DNA of 64,000 nt from Winogradskyella bathintestinalis (GTDB lineage Bacteria > Bacteroidota > Bacteroidia > Flavobacteriales > Flavobacteriaceae). The first letter of the stretch is position 1. Each line of letters begins with the position of its first letter. The position numbers and the translations under genes were made by a program. Positions 39,161 to 47,524 of this stretch are shown one piece after another. Under the pieces are notes generated by a model. The model saw only the letters and a program-made list of their open reading frames with translations. It had not been told where the DNA came from and made no database searches. Location of the stretch: positions 466,702 to 530,701 of the forward strand of contig NZ_JASDDK010000002.1 of the NCBI RefSeq assembly GCF_030407435.1. The letters run 5' to 3'.

Positions 39161-39343
39161 TTATTTAATTTCTTTATGAACTGTCATACGCTTAAGGATA
39201 GGATTAAATTTCTTAATCTCCATACGGTCTGGCGTATTCTTCTTATTCTTTGTTGTAATGTATCTTGATGTTCCAGGTTTCCCAGAAGTTTTATGCTCTG
39301 TGCACTCTAAGATGACTTGTATTCTATTTCCTCTTTTTGCCAT
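39161..39343 (-). CDS. rpmG: 50S ribosomal protein bL33
   Basis: 60 residues. [32 protein letters not shown] and [11 protein letters not shown] are the conserved bL33 segments. Only one cysteine remains (ILECTEH), so this is a zinc-free C-minus form. It sits 31 bases after rpmB and 42 before DUF4295, one transcript. Confidence 0.97.
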   Translation of the reverse strand: MAKRGNRIQVILECTEHKTSGKPGTSRYITTKNKKNTPDRMEIKKFNPILKRMTVHKEIK

Positions 39344-39374
39344 TGTAAATTGACTTAAGCGTTAAATGACGCTA

Positions 39375-39611
39375 TTATTTGTAAAATCCTTTTGCTCTAG
39401 CTTCTTTTAACATTGCTTCGATACCAATTTTATTGATAGTCTTTAATGCTGATGTAGAAACTTTTAATGTTACCCACTTATCTTCTGAAGGAATGTAAAA
39501 ACGCTTTTTCATTAAATTTGCATCAAATGTACGTCTCGTTTTATTCATAGCGTGAGAAACATTGTTTCCAACCATCGCTTTTTTCCCAGTAAGTTCACAA
39601 ACTCTTGACAT
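39375..39611 (-). CDS. rpmB: 50S ribosomal protein bL28
   Basis: 78 residues. The signatures SRVCELTGKKAMVGNNVSHA and NKTRRTFDANLMKKRFY are diagnostic, and the C-terminus TINKIGIEAMLKEARAKGF is standard. It is the first gene of the rpmB-rpmG-DUF4295 transcript; the 170 bases before it, after cinA, should hold the promoter. The Cys in SRVCELTG is isolated, so a zinc site is unlikely. Confidence 0.97.
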   Translation of the reverse strand: MSRVCELTGKKAMVGNNVSHAMNKTRRTFDANLMKKRFYIPSEDKWVTLKVSTSALKTINKIGIEAMLKEARAKGFYK

Positions 39612-39781
39612 TGTTTTCTTTCTTTAGGTCTATTATTATTTTTCTGTTAACTCTTAATTCCGTCATTGTTATTGAAGACATGGTCATCAAATAGTAGTAT
39701 TAAGAATCTAAAATCCGAACATGGATATTTTAAACAGGGTGCAAATTTAATAAAACTTTACATTTCAGCAAACTTAAAACT

Positions 39782-41029
39782 CTACTTTTTCAAAAAAAGT
39801 TTCTGAAGCATTTCAAAAGCTTTATTTGTAGCTCTGCCAATCACTTTTTCTCGATGATTTCCAAAATTAAAAAATTCAGAATAAACCCTCTCTTTTGTAG
39901 CAATAGCAATCCAAACAGTACCAACGTCTGCATCAGATTCGCCTTTTGAAGGGCCAGCATTACCTGTGGTACTTATGGCGTAATCGGTATTGAATAAGGT
40001 TCTTGCATTCTTCGCCATGCTTTCTGCCACCTCTTTACTGACTACGGAATAGGTATTAATGTCCTCTTGAGAAACATTTAATATTTTCACTTTCGTTTCC
40101 GTTGCATAAGCCACAATACTGCCTTTAAAATAGGTTGAAGCACCAGCATTGGCAGTTAAGGATTCTGCAATACGTCCGCCTGTACAACTTTCGGCTGTAG
40201 CTAAAGTTTTTCCAGCTAAGGTTAATTGTTCACCAATTATAGCCTCTAAGGATAAGTCTTCTTCATAACCAACAAAAACATCTTCTATTTGAGGTAATAA
40301 TAAATTAACTTGATTTTGAATTTCGTTTTCGAGCGCTTTTTTATCAAATGATTTTCCTGATAATCGCAATCGTACACGCCCTAAACTTGGTAAATAAGCT
40401 AACTTAATAAAGCTGGGTAAATTATCCGCCCAATTCTCAATTTGATCCGCTAAAGCACTTTCCCCACGACCATAGGTTAGGATTGTTTTGTGTAATATAT
40501 AAGGAAACTTAAATTTTTTTCTTAACTCTGGAATTACCTGTTCTGTAATTAATGCCTTCATTTCATAAGGCACTCCAGGAAGCGACACAATCACTTTCCC
40601 ATTTTTTTCTAACCACATTCCAGGTGCGGTTCCATTATGATTCATTAATACTTTAGATTTTGAAGGTACTAAAGCTTGTTGCTTGTTGACTTCCAAAAGT
40701 GGCGCCGTACTATATTTTGAGAAAATCTGCTCTACATGAGCTAATACAGCTTTATCTTCTACCAAAGTATCATTGAAATATTGACAAATAGTGTGTTTAG
40801 TTATATCGTCTTTAGTAGGTCCCAACCCACCGGTGATGATAATAATATCTGCATTCTCTTCAGCTTCTTTAAGCGCTTTAAGAATATGAGATTCGTCATC
40901 TTGCACTGAGGTTATCTGATAAATAGAAATGCCAATTTTGTTGAAAGCCTTACCTAAAAATGCCGAATTGGTATCCACAATCTGACCGATGAGTATCTCA
41001 TCTCCAATAGTAATAATCTCTGCTTGCAT
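39782..41029 (-). CDS. cinA: CinA family nicotinamide-nucleotide amidohydrolase
   Basis: 415 residues with both CinA parts: a MoaB-like (COG1058) domain at about 1-170 (IITIGDEILIGQIVDTNSAF, IIITGGLGPTKDDIT) and a PncC amidase domain at about 255-410 (TLATAESCTGGRIAESLT, ISTTGNAGP). The enzyme hydrolyses NMN to nicotinic acid mononucleotide and ADP-ribose pyrophosphate-type substrates; the name comes from competence regulation in other bacteria. It follows the Hpt gene by 13 bases and is the last gene of the FAH-Hpt-cinA transcript. Confidence 0.96.
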   Translation of the reverse strand: MQAEIITIGDEILIGQIVDTNSAFLGKAFNKIGISIYQITSVQDDESHILKALKEAEENADIIIITGGLGPTKDDITKHTICQYFNDTLVEDKAVLAHVEQIFSKYSTAPLLEVNKQQALVPSKSKVLMNHNGTAPGMWLEKNGKVIVSLPGVPYEMKALITEQVIPELRKKFKFPYILHKTILTYGRGESALADQIENWADNLPSFIKLAYLPSLGRVRLRLSGKSFDKKALENEIQNQVNLLLPQIEDVFVGYEEDLSLEAIIGEQLTLAGKTLATAESCTGGRIAESLTANAGASTYFKGSIVAYATETKVKILNVSQEDINTYSVVSKEVAESMAKNARTLFNTDYAISTTGNAGPSKGESDADVGTVWIAIATKERVYSEFFNFGNHREKVIGRATNKAFEMLQKLFLKK

Positions 41030-41042
41030 TTAATACAGTGAT

Positions 41043-41384
41043 TTAAAGTCCGAAATCGGCTTTAATTTCATTAACCGCATTATCGACAGCAGTCAAAACC
41101 ATAGTCAATTGTTGATCTACATTTTTGTCAGTTTGCTCAAACTTTCCCCAATCCTGTACTTCAATCAAGGTATCTAAAACTCCAAGTTCAAACAAATCTA
41201 TAGTCGGTTTCATTTTATGAGCCGCTTGATAGACGTCTTTATAGTCCTTCGCTGGCACGCCTTTTCTTAATCGCTCAGCATCTTCTGGTACTTCTTCTAA
41301 AAAAGCAGCGGCTAGAGCTGCAACGAAATCTTCGTCGTTATCAGCCATTTCCCGTACACGATGTAATTTATAATGTTGTGACAT
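41043..41384 (-). CDS. stand-alone Hpt phosphotransfer protein
   Basis: 113 residues, predicted all-helical. The phosphorylatable histidine is His 56 in YQAAHKMKPTIDLFELGVL, matching the Hpt pattern H-x2-K-x-S/T-x4-LG. The domain stands alone with no kinase, receiver or output module. It starts directly at the end of the FAH gene (no spacer) and cinA follows after 13 bases, so it is part of that operon. Partners must lie elsewhere in the genome; no two-component gene is in the window. Confidence 0.88.
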   Translation of the reverse strand: MSQHYKLHRVREMADNDEDFVAALAAAFLEEVPEDAERLRKGVPAKDYKDVYQAAHKMKPTIDLFELGVLDTLIEVQDWGKFEQTDKNVDQQLTMVLTAVDNAVNEIKADFGL

Positions 41385-41996
41385 TTATTTAATTTTTAAT
41401 GAAAACATTTCCACGCCCTCAAGGTATCCTTTTAATTGGTCTTCTGCAATAACTTTACCAACCCCTGCAGGTGTGCCTGTAAATATAATATCTCCAATTT
41501 TCAAAGTAAAATATTTTGACACATATTCTATTATTTCGTCAATTTTCCATAACATTAGACTTGTATTTCCTGTTTGAACAATCGCATCATTTTTTTCTAA
41601 ACTAAAATTGATATCGTTTATGTCCTGAAATTCAGACTTTGGTAACCATTTTCCTATTACGGCAGCACCATCAAAGGCTTTAGCTTTCTCCCATGGCAAA
41701 CCTTTAGCTTTAAGTTGCGCTTGGAGATCGCGCGCAGTAAAATCAATACCAAGTCCGATTTGGTCATAATACTTATTTGCAAATTTTTTATCTATATGCT
41801 TACCTACCTTATTGATTTTTATGAGTACCTCAACTTCATAATGCACATCATTGGAAAAATCTGGAATAAAAAAGGGTTGTTTCTTCAATAAAATTGAAGT
41901 ATCTGGTTTAAGAAAAACAACAGGATCTGTCGGCTTCTCGTTTTCTAATTCTTTAATGTGGTCGGTATAGTTTCGACCTATGCAGATGAGTTTCAT
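41385..41996 (-). CDS. fumarylacetoacetate hydrolase family protein
   Basis: 203 residues, the short FAH form. MKLICIGRNYTDHIKELENE opens the domain; the metal-binding residues lie in HYEVEVLIKINKVGKHI and GLGIDFTARDLQ, and GDIIFTGTPAGVGKVI is the closing loop. Short FAH proteins include acylpyruvases and oxaloacetate decarboxylases that cut C-C bonds in beta-diketo acids. It is the first gene of an operon with Hpt and cinA. Confidence 0.9.
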   Translation of the reverse strand: MKLICIGRNYTDHIKELENEKPTDPVVFLKPDTSILLKKQPFFIPDFSNDVHYEVEVLIKINKVGKHIDKKFANKYYDQIGLGIDFTARDLQAQLKAKGLPWEKAKAFDGAAVIGKWLPKSEFQDINDINFSLEKNDAIVQTGNTSLMLWKIDEIIEYVSKYFTLKIGDIIFTGTPAGVGKVIAEDQLKGYLEGVEMFSLKIK

Positions 41997-42119
41997 TTTT
42001 TATCGACGTTAAATATTAGATCGTTTCACTATTTAGATTTATAGACTGTAAAAATTATATACATATAATTATCATAAAAAATGTCTAGATTCTAGGTTGA
42101 ATTTTCTAAATGTTTTTTC

Positions 42120-42893
42120 TTAAAACTTATTATTAAACTGACGCAACTTTATAGCGGTTAACACCTTCTTTGTATAAAGCGGAAAGTCAGCATTCAGCAA
42201 CCAACCAAAATAACCAGGTTCTTTTTCTAAGACATCTAACACACGTTTTCCTTTGTGTTTTCCGAACGAAAAACATTCTTCACCTTCTTTATTAAAAATT
42301 AAAAAGCCAGCAAAATCGGCAAACTTTTTGCGCGAACTAAATTCCGCTAAAAATTTAGTGTCATTTTCTAAATCTTCGTAACGATCGAGTTGTGCTTTTA
42401 AAACTTCGTAAGTCGCTTTAGTATCTGCTTCTGCACTATGCGCATCTTCTAAACTTTTATCACAGTAGAATTTGTAAGCGGCAACCAAGGTACGTTGTTC
42501 CATTTTGTGAAATATGGTTTGTACATCTATCGATTGCGTATTCTTCATATCAAAATCTACTTCAGCTCGAAGCATTTCTTCTGCCAATAAAGGAATATCA
42601 AAACGGTTAGAATTAAAACCACCTAAATCAGAATCTTTTATTAAGTTATAAATGTCCTTAGATAATTCTTTAAAAGTAGGTTTATCAGCAACATCTGCAT
42701 CTGAAATTCCATGAATAGCTGTAACTTCAGCGGGAATTAGCATTTCAGGATTAACGATCCACGTTTTAGCTTCTTCTTTCCCGTTTGGGTGTACTTTTAA
42801 AATGGAAATTTCTACGATGCGGTCTTTAGAAATATTTATACCTGTGGTTTCTAAATCGAAAAAACAGATCGGCTTATTGAGATTGAGTTGCAT
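42120..42893 (-). CDS. DEDDh 3'-5' exonuclease with DUF3820-like tail
   Basis: The start MQLNLNKPICFFDLETTG is chosen; an ATG seven codons earlier adds residues before the fold. The product is 257 residues. Exo motifs are Asp 13 and Glu 15 (FFDLETTG), SNRFDIPLLAEE, and DAHSAEADTKATYEV (His and Asp). It is akin to DNA polymerase III epsilon or ExoX. The last 55 residues (CFSFGKHKGKRVLDVLEKEPGYFGWLL) resemble the ExoX C-terminal/DUF3820 module. It degrades DNA from the 3' end, in repair or turnover. Confidence 0.92.
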   Translation of the reverse strand: MQLNLNKPICFFDLETTGINISKDRIVEISILKVHPNGKEEAKTWIVNPEMLIPAEVTAIHGISDADVADKPTFKELSKDIYNLIKDSDLGGFNSNRFDIPLLAEEMLRAEVDFDMKNTQSIDVQTIFHKMEQRTLVAAYKFYCDKSLEDAHSAEADTKATYEVLKAQLDRYEDLENDTKFLAEFSSRKKFADFAGFLIFNKEGEECFSFGKHKGKRVLDVLEKEPGYFGWLLNADFPLYTKKVLTAIKLRQFNNKF

Positions 42894-43012
42894 TATTATT
42901 AAATTTTTATGCAAAGATATGGAGATTAAAATTATCGCCTCGATCTTTCCTCTAATTTGAAATTAAAAAATAAATAACCGAACTTTGCAACCCTATAAAT
43001 CTTAAATAATTT

Positions 43013-44098
43013 ATGAAATATAATCTTGACGACAGTGTAACATTTAATTGTGGAGCGAAACTAAAAAACCGTTTTATGCTAGCCCCGCTAACCAATCGAC
43101 AAAGTCATGAAAACGGACAACTTTCAGAGGACGAGTTTCGTTGGCTAACCATGCGTGCCAAAGGACAATTTGGCTTGGTGATGACCTGTGCATCTCATGT
43201 CCAAAAAATCGGGAAAGGATTCTCAGGACAGTTAGGTATTTTTTCGGATGATTTAATTCCAGGTCATACCAAACTTACAAAAGCAATAAAAGAAGAAGGT
43301 AGTTTAGCAGTTATACAATTGCATCATGCCGGAATGCGCTCGCCCAAAGAAGTTATTGAACAAAAAGCTGTATGTCCTTCTGAAAATAAAGAACATAATG
43401 CTAGGGCATTAACTCTAGAAGAAATATATCAACTGAAAGAGGATTTTGTAGATGCTGCAATACGAGCAAAACGCTCAGGATATGATGGTGTTGAAGTCCA
43501 TGGAGCGCATGGCTATATTCTAACGCAGTTTTTAAGTTCTGATATTAATAAGCGTACAGATAAGTATGGTGGGTCACTTGAAAATCGTTCAAGATTGTTA
43601 TTCGAAATTATTAATGAAATCCGAATTCAATGTGGTCCAGAATTTTTATTAGGTGTGCGATTATCACCAGAACGATTTGCCATGAAACTATCTGAAATTA
43701 AAATAGTATCGCAACAATTAATTGATAGTAATCACATTGACTTTTTAGATTTATCACTTTGGGATTGTTTTAAAACCCCTGAAGAATATCCTGAAAGTCC
43801 ATTAAATATATTAGAACATATTTTACAGCTCGACTATAAAAATGTAAAACTTACGGTTGCAGGAAAAATTGGCACAGGCAATGAAGTTCTCAAAGTGTTA
43901 GACTTAGGTGTTGACTTTGTAACTATTGGTCGTTCGGCCATTTTGCATCATGATTTTCCTAAAAAAGTAATGGAAAATCACAACTTTAATCCTATTGACA
44001 CTCCAGTATCAGCACAATATTTAAAAAATGAAGGGTTAAGTGATACCTTTATTACTTATATGCAACGTTGGGATGGTTTTGTAGAGGACAAGAACTAA
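43013..44098 (+). CDS. NADH:flavin oxidoreductase (old yellow enzyme family)
   Basis: 361 residues. The FMN TIM barrel shows RFMLAPLTNRQSHENG, VIQLHHAGMRSP, GYDGVEVHGAHGYILTQFLS with the substrate His pair region, DKYGGSLENRSRLLFEI, and GVDFVTIGRSAILHHDFP for phosphate binding. Family members reduce activated alkenes or nitro compounds, or are 2,4-dienoyl-CoA reductases; this one lacks the Fe-S extension, so a single-domain ene-reductase is likely. It is transcribed alone, with a strong terminator shared with the E2 gene. Confidence 0.93.
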   Translation: MKYNLDDSVTFNCGAKLKNRFMLAPLTNRQSHENGQLSEDEFRWLTMRAKGQFGLVMTCASHVQKIGKGFSGQLGIFSDDLIPGHTKLTKAIKEEGSLAVIQLHHAGMRSPKEVIEQKAVCPSENKEHNARALTLEEIYQLKEDFVDAAIRAKRSGYDGVEVHGAHGYILTQFLSSDINKRTDKYGGSLENRSRLLFEIINEIRIQCGPEFLLGVRLSPERFAMKLSEIKIVSQQLIDSNHIDFLDLSLWDCFKTPEEYPESPLNILEHILQLDYKNVKLTVAGKIGTGNEVLKVLDLGVDFVTIGRSAILHHDFPKKVMENHNFNPIDTPVSAQYLKNEGLSDTFITYMQRWDGFVEDKN

Positions 44099-44111
44099 CG
44101 TTTCCTAAACA

Positions 44112-44150
44112 AAAAAGAAAAGCACAATTTTAAATTGTGCTTTTCTTTTT
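44112..44150. terminator. bidirectional terminator
   Basis: An 18-bp perfect stem around a three-base loop (arms begin AAAAAGAAAAGCACAATT) lies between two converging genes. T-rich sequence follows on both strands, so it should end both transcripts. Confidence 0.9.
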
Positions 44151-44183
44151 TCTATTATCTCATCCTATTTTAAAAGGATGTGT

Positions 44184-45632
44184 TTAAATTTCTCGATCGG
44201 AATCCCAACCTTCCAAATAATCCTTAACGGCTTTTACAAACTGACCTCCAAGCGCTCCATTAACAACTCGGTGATCGTAAGAATGTGATAGATACATTTT
44301 GTAACGTATACCAATATAATCTCCTTCTGGCCCCTCAATTACTGCAGGTGTTTTTCTAATAGCACCTAACGCTAAAATACCAACTTGCGGCTGATTGATA
44401 ATTGGTGTTCCCATAATACTACCAAATGTTCCCACATTGGTAACGGTGTATGTACCACCTTGTATGTCATCTGGACTTAATTGCCCAGTACGCGCTCTAT
44501 TAGCTAAATCATTAACACGCTTCACCATGCCTAATAAATTTAACTGATCTGCATTTTTAATTACAGGAACAATTAAGTTACCATCTGGCAAAGCAGCTGC
44601 CATACCAACATTAATGGCTTTCTTTTTAATGATTTTATCTTCTTGAACGGATATATTCATCATTGGAAATTCTTTCAACGCTTTAGTCACCGCTTCCATA
44701 AAAATTGGAGTAAAGGTTAAATTTTCACCTTCGCGCTTCATAAAATCGCTCTTCACTTTCTTTCGCCAGTTCCAGATAGCAGTTACATCGGCCTCTATAA
44801 ACGATTGCACATGTGCAGACGTCTGTACCGAATCTACCATATATTTTGAAATGAGTTTCCCCATTCTAGTCATTTCTATAATCTCATCACCATTTGATGC
44901 CGTAACTTTCTTTTCAGAAGATTTATCAGTTTTTGGCTTATCTGCAGGCGCGGTTACATTATTATCAGTTCTTTTTATTGAATCTCTGCTTCGTGCTGCT
45001 TCCACCTGCATGGTGTCATCATTTTTCGTTGCTGAAACAGGTTTTGTTTTTGATGTCTCCATGATTTCTTCACCCTGAGTAACATTTGAAGAACTACGAG
45101 ATTCTAAGTAAGCCTTAATATCGTTTTTTGTAACGCGATTATCTTTTCCTGTCCCTGAAATACGATCTAATTCAGACTGCGAAATACCTTCTTCTTTAGC
45201 TATGTTTTTCACTAATGGAGAGTAAAATCGATCTTCTGTAGAGACTACAGGTTCCACTGAAGTTTTTGCAGCAACAACCGTATTTGCAACATCAGCTACC
45301 GCTTTTGAGGTTTCTGGTTCCTTAAGTGTTTCCGACTCTACCTCTGGCTTTGTTTCCGCTGTAGTCGCTTTTACTTCTACCGCTTCACCACCTTCTGTTT
45401 CAATTACCGCAATGGTCTGTCCTACTTGCACAACATCATCAATATCGAAAAGTTTCTCAACTAAAACTCCATCGACTTCACTCGGAACTTCACTATCTAC
45501 TTTATCCGTTGCTATTTCCAAAACGGCTTCGTCGGCTTCAATGGTATCCCCAATATCTTTAAGCCATGAAGTTATGGTTGCTTCTGCAACACTTTCTCCC
45601 ATTTTAGGTAATTTAAGTTCAAACTTTGCCAT
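44184..45632 (-). CDS. dihydrolipoamide acyltransferase (E2) of a 2-oxoacid dehydrogenase complex
   Basis: 482 residues: one lipoyl domain (lipoylated Lys 44 in EIATDKVDSEVP), a peripheral-subunit-binding domain (about 135-172, YSPLVKNIAKEEGISQ), and a catalytic domain (about 250-482). The active site reads SYDHRVVNGALGGQF with His 454; the Asp usual five places on (DHRxxDG) is Asn 458 here. The acid is unassigned; branched-chain complexes fit best. E1 and E3 are not adjacent. Confidence 0.92.
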   Translation of the reverse strand: MAKFELKLPKMGESVAEATITSWLKDIGDTIEADEAVLEIATDKVDSEVPSEVDGVLVEKLFDIDDVVQVGQTIAVIETEGGEAVEVKATTAETKPEVESETLKEPETSKAVADVANTVVAAKTSVEPVVSTEDRFYSPLVKNIAKEEGISQSELDRISGTGKDNRVTKNDIKAYLESRSSSNVTQGEEIMETSKTKPVSATKNDDTMQVEAARSRDSIKRTDNNVTAPADKPKTDKSSEKKVTASNGDEIIEMTRMGKLISKYMVDSVQTSAHVQSFIEADVTAIWNWRKKVKSDFMKREGENLTFTPIFMEAVTKALKEFPMMNISVQEDKIIKKKAINVGMAAALPDGNLIVPVIKNADQLNLLGMVKRVNDLANRARTGQLSPDDIQGGTYTVTNVGTFGSIMGTPIINQPQVGILALGAIRKTPAVIEGPEGDYIGIRYKMYLSHSYDHRVVNGALGGQFVKAVKDYLEGWDSDREI

Positions 45633-45723
45633 ATCTTTAATTTGAAGGTCTTTATTTTGTAATCGGTTGCAAAATTAATAAAAAAACAGATGAATCATTG
45701 ATTTTTATTCAATTATATACATC

Positions 45724-46824
45724 TTAGAAATGTAGCACTTCACCTCTGCTGGTTGCACTATCACTTCCGAGGATAAATTTACTGTTTTTTGGTAGAAATC
45801 TAAAAACTATATTTTTTTGCTTCGATTTGTTTTTCATTTCTTTAATTACCTCTTTGGTGCTCAGCTTATTAAAATCGAATACCAACATACTGCAGTTTTC
45901 AATTTCTTGCAGTATAGTATCAGTAATAAGTATCGGTTTTAATAATTGTTTTTCAAGAGAATGGTCTATCGTTGTAGAATACACATAAGAACGTTTAGAC
46001 TTTAACTCTACTTCCTCTGAAGATTTACGCAACATCTGTGCCGTTTTAATACCTAACCAAACCATAGCATTAAAAAACAAGTTCTGTTTAAAATGTTTTT
46101 TATAAAATATCTGCATAGCTCCGTAAAAGCGTTGTGCATATTTGGCATCTTTTAGTGTACTTTCTCCCTTAAAATGAATAATAGTTGTCTTACCATAATA
46201 ATAATTATCGTAACCGGCTTTCACTACTTTATAGGACAAGTCTATATCTTCACCGTACATAAAATAGTCTTCATCAAAGCCTCCAACAGATTCATAAACG
46301 TCTTTTTTTAGCCACATAAATGCACCAACTAATATATCCACTTTAGCAGTGCCTTCTGAGGACACATGGTTTGCATAATAAGCGCTTCCATTGCCTAATA
46401 CTTTTTTTAGGGAGACGATGGGAGTTGGTATATTGCGCTTACTTTCTGGAAGAAATTCTCCTCGACCATCGATAAGCTGACAACCAACAATACCTAGATT
46501 ATTTGTAGAATCAGCAAAATCAATAAGTTTTAAAAACGTATCTTCTGCTACCACTGTATCTGGATTTAAAATGCAAAGATATTCACCCTTAGCTGTAGCC
46601 ACGCCACGATTATTGCCTTTAGAAAATCCTGAGTTTTCGTTATTTTCGATTAGTTTTACTTGAGGAAATAATTGCTTTACCATAGCACAACTATCATCGG
46701 GAGAGTTGTTATCCACCACAATAATTTCGGCATCCAATTGAGCAATGGCATCTTCCACACTCTTTAGACATAATTCTAAAAAATAGCGTACATTATAATT
46801 TAATATGATGATAGATAATTTCAT
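45724..46824 (-). CDS. GT2 family glycosyltransferase
   Basis: 366 residues. A GT-A fold at residues 1-230 shows [44 protein letters not shown]-type donor motif (ILNPDTVV) and the base-bearing GGFDEDYFMYGEDIDLSYK. The remainder is a family-specific tail with one likely amphipathic helix pair (QMLRKSSEEVELKSK). It resembles rhamnosyl- and related transferases used for surface glycans. It overlaps recR by one base (TAATG), so the two are translationally coupled. Confidence 0.93.
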   Translation of the reverse strand: MKLSIIILNYNVRYFLELCLKSVEDAIAQLDAEIIVVDNNSPDDSCAMVKQLFPQVKLIENNENSGFSKGNNRGVATAKGEYLCILNPDTVVAEDTFLKLIDFADSTNNLGIVGCQLIDGRGEFLPESKRNIPTPIVSLKKVLGNGSAYYANHVSSEGTAKVDILVGAFMWLKKDVYESVGGFDEDYFMYGEDIDLSYKVVKAGYDNYYYGKTTIIHFKGESTLKDAKYAQRFYGAMQIFYKKHFKQNLFFNAMVWLGIKTAQMLRKSSEEVELKSKRSYVYSTTIDHSLEKQLLKPILITDTILQEIENCSMLVFDFNKLSTKEVIKEMKNKSKQKNIVFRFLPKNSKFILGSDSATSRGEVLHF

Positions 46825-47441
46825 TACGATTTTAATGAGGCTTCAAAAGGTACACGGTCCATAATACTTCGTCCTAAAGTGATTTCATCCGTATACTCTA
46901 ATTCGTTACCTACCGCAACCCCTCTAGCTATAGTAGATGTAGCCACGTTACAGTCTTGTATTTGTCTGAAAATATAAAAATTAGTGGTGTCTCCTTCCAT
47001 CGTAGGGCTCATGGCAAAAATCAATTCCTTTACTTTACCTTCTTTAACTTTGCCTACTAACGAGCTTATATTTAAATCTTGGGGACCAATACCATCCATT
47101 GGTGATATTTTTCCACCTAAAACATGATACAACCCTTTAAAAGAACTGGTATTTTCTACTGCCATAACATCTCTAATATCTTCAACCACACAGATAATTT
47201 CACTGTTTCTATTAGGGTTTTCGCAGATTTCACACAATACCTTATCACTGATATTATGACACGATTTACAGAAATTTATTTCTCTTCGTACCTTTGATAA
47301 AGCATTTGCTAATTGATTCGTTTGACTTTCTGGCTGACGCAGTAAATGTAAGACTAAACGCAGTGCTGTACGCTTACCGATTCCGGGTAATTGCGACATT
47401 TCGTTGACAGCGTTCTCTAAGAGTTTTGATGAAAATTCCAT
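46824..47441 (-). CDS. recR: recombination mediator protein RecR
   Basis: 205 residues. The N-terminal helix-hairpin-helix ([18 protein letters not shown]), the four-cysteine zinc finger (Cys 58, 61, 70 and 73) and the Toprim domain ([14 protein letters not shown]) are all present. RecR works with RecF and RecO to load RecA at gaps. It is followed by an overlapping glycosyltransferase gene and is separated from the upstream T9SS gene by a terminator. Confidence 0.97.
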   Translation of the reverse strand: MEFSSKLLENAVNEMSQLPGIGKRTALRLVLHLLRQPESQTNQLANALSKVRREINFCKSCHNISDKVLCEICENPNRNSEIICVVEDIRDVMAVENTSSFKGLYHVLGGKISPMDGIGPQDLNISSLVGKVKEGKVKELIFAMSPTMEGDTTNFYIFRQIQDCNVATSTIARGVAVGNELEYTDEITLGRSIMDRVPFEASLKS

Positions 47442-47464
47442 GATTACGAAGGTACTGATTTTTG

Positions 47465-47507
47465 CAAATAAAAAAGCCCAATTGCAAAGACTTTACAACT
47501 GGACTTT
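47465..47507 (-). terminator. terminator of the large T9SS gene
   Basis: A 12-bp stem with two G-U pairs (arms AAAGCCCAATTG and CAACTGGACTTT on the plus strand) ends in a T-rich run in the minus direction, 18 bases after the stop and just before recR. Confidence 0.75.
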
Positions 47508-47524
47508 AGTTATGATTTGCAATT

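Noticed and set aside
42053-42070. AT-only palindrome AATTATAT-AC-ATATAATT as a terminator
   Set aside because: No G-C pairs and no T-run; such dyads are expected by chance in this composition.
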